NCBI GenBank assembly: GCA_964410285.1
Contig: CAYPFR010000001.1
Location: 558,001 to 622,000 of the forward strand
Origin: Fretibacter sp964410285
Lineage (GTDB): Bacteria > Pseudomonadota > Alphaproteobacteria > Caulobacterales > Maricaulaceae
Length of the DNA: 64,000 nucleotides
Direction: 5' to 3'
Below are positions 61,775 to 64,000 of the stretch, piece by piece. A model generated the notes under the pieces. The model did no database searches. It was given only the letters and a program-made list of their open reading frames with translations, and was not told the DNA's origin. Within the stretch, counting starts at the first letter, position 1, and every line of letters begins with the position of its first letter. A program made the position numbers and the translations under genes.

Positions 61775-62371
61775 TTAGCCTGCACTGCCAAATGGCGCAA
61801 GCTGCATGACAATTTGCAGGGCTATATAAAGCACGGCGAGGACGCCAAGCGTGATTTTCACCCAGAGCTTTGGGAACCGCCGCCAGAGTACGATGATGGC
61901 CGCTATCGCCATGACGGCCTCAATCAAGCTCACCCAGCCCGCATGATGGTCTGCCTCCCAATAGCTAAAAGGGGAGAAAAAGCGCCAATCCGACAGCGGC
62001 CAGAAATGGCGGTAAGCGTCATGGCCATGAACGGGTAAATCTGTCGCCATATGGATGAGCGCGGCGAGGGCGAAAAACAAAACGAGCTGCCCCCAAATTT
62101 TCCCGCGCGCCCAGAAACCCAGCGCGGCAAGGGCGGCGTAAATCGGGATGGAATTAAACAGCGCAATCAAGGTCTGCATGGGCGGCTCGAAATATAGCGT
62201 GTCCCAAATCCGGCGCTGGCTCTCGCCTTTGATAAACATCTGATAAGGTGCCCAAAGATAAATCGCCGCGTCCGGTATTAGCGAGCCGATAAACACCGCC
62301 CAATTGCGCCGCGTGTGACCACGTTTTGAAAGCAGGGCGAGCGCGAGCAATGAGTGGGTTGGGGAATTCAT
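61775..62371 (-). CDS. YdjM-like membrane-bound hydrolase family protein
   Basis: A 198-residue membrane protein with a MNSPTHSLLALAL start, GSLIPDAAIYLW (Asp), an ALIHMATDLPVHGHDAYRHFWPLSDWRFFSPF stretch near residues 103-134 with several His and Asp residues, and a WEADHHAG segment. This matches the YdjM/LexA-regulated metal-dependent hydrolase family by pattern. Five or six membrane segments. Function poorly known. Confidence 0.78.
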   Translation of the reverse strand: MNSPTHSLLALALLSKRGHTRRNWAVFIGSLIPDAAIYLWAPYQMFIKGESQRRIWDTLYFEPPMQTLIALFNSIPIYAALAALGFWARGKIWGQLVLFFALAALIHMATDLPVHGHDAYRHFWPLSDWRFFSPFSYWEADHHAGWVSLIEAVMAIAAIIVLWRRFPKLWVKITLGVLAVLYIALQIVMQLAPFGSAG

Positions 62372-62392
62372 GAGCTATGTGTCCAGATATCC

Positions 62393-63025
62393 CTAACCGT
62401 TTTCAGCTTTTATGCCGGTATAATTCTTATCATAATAGGCCTTGATTTTTCGGTTATCGACTTCGGTGTCAAAGGTCAGCGGCATAATTTTGTCGAGCAC
62501 GACTTCCTTGGTGGGGCCATTAAGCCCGACAAGGAAGACGGGCACGCCCGCGCCGTAAGCAATCCTAAGGTAGCCTTTTTTAAATTTCTCGACTTTGGAG
62601 CGCGTGCCTTCAGGGGTAATACCGAGATAGCCTTGCTCGACAGAATTAAACCAATTGGCCATTTGCGTGGTTAAATCCATCTTGGCTTTGCGGTCTATGG
62701 GCACGCCGCCCATTTTCTTGAATAATCCGCCAAGCGGCCAGAAGAAGGCTTCCTTTTTCATCATCCAGCTTGCCTTGACCCCGGCCGCTTGCATCGCCGC
62801 CATCGCAAGGATAAAATCCCAATTAGAGGTGTGGGGCGCGCCGATAAACACGAGTTTGGGCTCATTAGGGAAGCCGCCCTTGATTTTCCATCCCATCATG
62901 GCAAGGGTCGCACGGCCCAGCCAGCGCGTAAACCGGTTACCAAGGCGCGGCGTGACCGGCGAGCAGACATGGGCATATTTATCCGAGCGCGGCTCGGCGG
63001 CCGGGATTGCATTATCGTCACTCAT
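62393..63025 (-). CDS. Glycerol-phosphate acyltransferase family protein (PlsC fold)
   Basis: A 210-residue acyltransferase. The HxxxxD site reads APHTSNWDFI near residue 64, the EGTRSK block near residue 139 is the second substrate motif, and GGVPIDRKAK lies between. This short version with NWD is the type often annotated as 1-acylglycerol-3-phosphate acyltransferase-like in marine bacteria. It may act in glycerolipid or lysophospholipid repair. The start is 234 bp from gatC, divergent. Confidence 0.86.
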   Translation of the reverse strand: MSDDNAIPAAEPRSDKYAHVCSPVTPRLGNRFTRWLGRATLAMMGWKIKGGFPNEPKLVFIGAPHTSNWDFILAMAAMQAAGVKASWMMKKEAFFWPLGGLFKKMGGVPIDRKAKMDLTTQMANWFNSVEQGYLGITPEGTRSKVEKFKKGYLRIAYGAGVPVFLVGLNGPTKEVVLDKIMPLTFDTEVDNRKIKAYYDKNYTGIKAENG

Positions 63026-63259
63026 GTGTTGCCTTTCTTCTGCGCGCCAAGGGGGTATGTGCCTGAGCTAGCGCTTTGCGATGTCAAGAGCAAGAGGGAC
63101 TGCGCGCGGCGCCCCGTTATAAGAGTGGGCACGCCGCCGCGCCGGGCGCAATTTTGGGCAGATGCGCACAATCACGTATTTTCACGCGCCAAGCCTTGCC
63201 CGCCCGCGCGTGCCCTGCTAACTCGCCCCTCTATTCCTTCAACGCTTATGGAGCGCCAT

Positions 63260-63565
63260 ATGCCTGATACGGCCAAAGAGACAGTCACGGCGAAAGACGT
63301 GGAGAAAATCGCAAGGCTCTCGCGCCTGCATGTAGAGCCAGAAAAACGCCAAAATCTCGCGGATGAACTTAACGGGATTTTGGGCTGGATCGAGCAATTG
63401 CAAGAGGTTGACGTTAACGGAGTTGCGCCCATGACTTCTGCCGTGGCTATGCCGGCGCCCCTGCGCGCGGACGCCGTGTCGGACGGCGGTAAACGCGCGG
63501 AAATTTTGCAAAATGCGCCCAAATCCGAGGACGGCTTCTTCGTCGTTCCGCGGTCAGTTGAATAG
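63260..63565 (+). CDS. gatC: Glutamyl/aspartyl-tRNA amidotransferase subunit C
   Basis: A 101-residue subunit of the GatCAB complex, which amidates misacylated Glu-tRNA-Gln and Asp-tRNA-Asn. Pattern: VTAKDVEKIARLSRLHVEPE, then DELNGILGWIEQLQEVDVNG and DGFFVVPRSVE at the end. I choose the ATG at 63260 because it has a GGAGCG box 5 nt upstream; an ATG at 63248 is in frame but without one. gatA starts 15 nt after the stop. Confidence 0.94.
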   Translation: MPDTAKETVTAKDVEKIARLSRLHVEPEKRQNLADELNGILGWIEQLQEVDVNGVAPMTSAVAMPAPLRADAVSDGGKRAEILQNAPKSEDGFFVVPRSVE

Positions 63566-63580
63566 CGTGCGGGGACGGTC

Positions 63581-64000
63581 ATGACAGATCTAACAAACCT
63601 TACATTATCCGGCGCTCTTGACGGTATGGCGGCAGGCGAGTTTAGCAGCGCGGAACTTACAAAGGCGCACATCGATGCCTGCGAGGCGGCAAGGGGGCTA
63701 AATGCCTTTATCACGGATACGCATGACCTCGCGCTTGAGCAGGCCAAAGAAAGCGACGCGCGGCGCGCCAAAGGCACCGTGGGCGCGCTCGAAGGCGCGC
63801 CGCTTGCGATCAAGGACCTATTCTGCACGGAAGGGGTCAAGACCACGGCGGGAAGCAAAATCCTCGGCGAGTTTACCCCGACCTATGAGAGCACGGTGAC
63901 GGCCAATATGAAATCGGCCGGCATGGTCATGCTGGGCAAACTGAACTTAGACGAGTTCGCCATGGGTAGCTCGAATGAAACCTCGGCCTATGGCCCCGTT
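63581..64000 (+). CDS. gatA: Glutamyl/aspartyl-tRNA amidotransferase subunit A, N-terminal part
   Basis: The gene runs off the window; 140 codons are visible. GatA is the amidase subunit that makes ammonia from glutamine. Seen: the catalytic Lys in APLAIKDLFCTEG near residue 73 and the start of the Ser-rich site KLNLDEFAMGSSNE. The rest (Ser nucleophile loop) lies beyond. It follows gatC by 15 nt in the same operon. Confidence 0.94.
   Translation, partial: MTDLTNLTLSGALDGMAAGEFSSAELTKAHIDACEAARGLNAFITDTHDLALEQAKESDARRAKGTVGALEGAPLAIKDLFCTEGVKTTAGSKILGEFTPTYESTVTANMKSAGMVMLGKLNLDEFAMGSSNETSAYGPV

Noticed and set aside
1..64000. Search by eye for tRNA, rRNA, CRISPR repeats, transposases, integrases and phage genes
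   Set aside because: None seen. No repeated spacer pattern, no DDE or tyrosine recombinase motifs, and no cloverleaf was recognised.

Overview
The window is a gene-dense, GC-rich alphaproteobacterial chromosome segment with no rRNA, tRNA, CRISPR array or insertion sequence recognised. The lineage is indicated by a class I lysyl-tRNA synthetase, an adjacent divK-pleD pair of the Caulobacter type, the MJ0042 zinc-ribbon/ftsE/ftsX/YdcF block, the lptM-lysA-TIGR02302 block, a pyrB-pyrC pair whose PyrC lacks metal ligands, and ruvX facing gatCA. Two large TonB-dependent receptors and a TPR-sulfotransferase point to an aquatic, stalked/budding Hyphomonadaceae/Maricaulales/Caulobacterales-like oligotroph. 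This placement is inference from gene content, not from a search.

Layout. 1-9.8 kb: end of an aromatic amino-acid cluster (tyrA, chorismate mutase), a methyltransferase divergent from gloB, a lipoprotein, class I lysS behind a strong palindrome, DUF2125, a YdcF-like protein, ftsX, ftsE, a zinc-ribbon/DUF3426 membrane protein and hpt. 9.8-21.2 kb: TIGR02302/DUF4175 protein, lysA and lptM, then a 3.5-kb block (tandem secreted paralogues of unknown function, DUF2891 lipoprotein, DUF1289, cupin) inserted before argH. A TlpA-like thioredoxin whose start codon overlaps that of argH follows, then DUF6065-like and DUF1489 proteins. 21.2-34.5 kb: TonB receptor, GNAT, DUF1272, panC, a large zinc metalloprotease lipoprotein, a MipA-like outer-membrane protein, a 388-bp structured intergenic region that may encode a small RNA, periplasmic msrB, ubiA, rsmE, MAPEG, a trypsin-like protease and a thioredoxin-like lipoprotein.

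34.5-41.2 kb is a conserved cell-cycle/housekeeping block: dinB, divK, pleD, rpmG, NUDIX, rnr. 41.3-50.2 kb looks accessory and catabolic: an Lrp-type regulator divergent from a translationally coupled operon (NCS1 permease, HyuA-like ATPase, DUF917 protein), then a TPR-sulfotransferase and a second TonB receptor. This is the best candidate for a poorly described system: regulated uptake and probable ATP-dependent opening of a cyclic nitrogen compound.

50.2-64 kb: topA, a small conserved unknown gene, dprA, plsY, an ABC-F ATPase, an ECF sigma factor that appears to lack an ATG/GTG/TTG start, with a membrane protein behind it, an EamA transporter, pyrC, pyrB, ruvX, a YdjM-like membrane protein, an acyltransferase, and divergent gatC-gatA (gatA runs off the end). 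Many genes are packed with 4-nt ATGA overlaps, so most are probably in operons.
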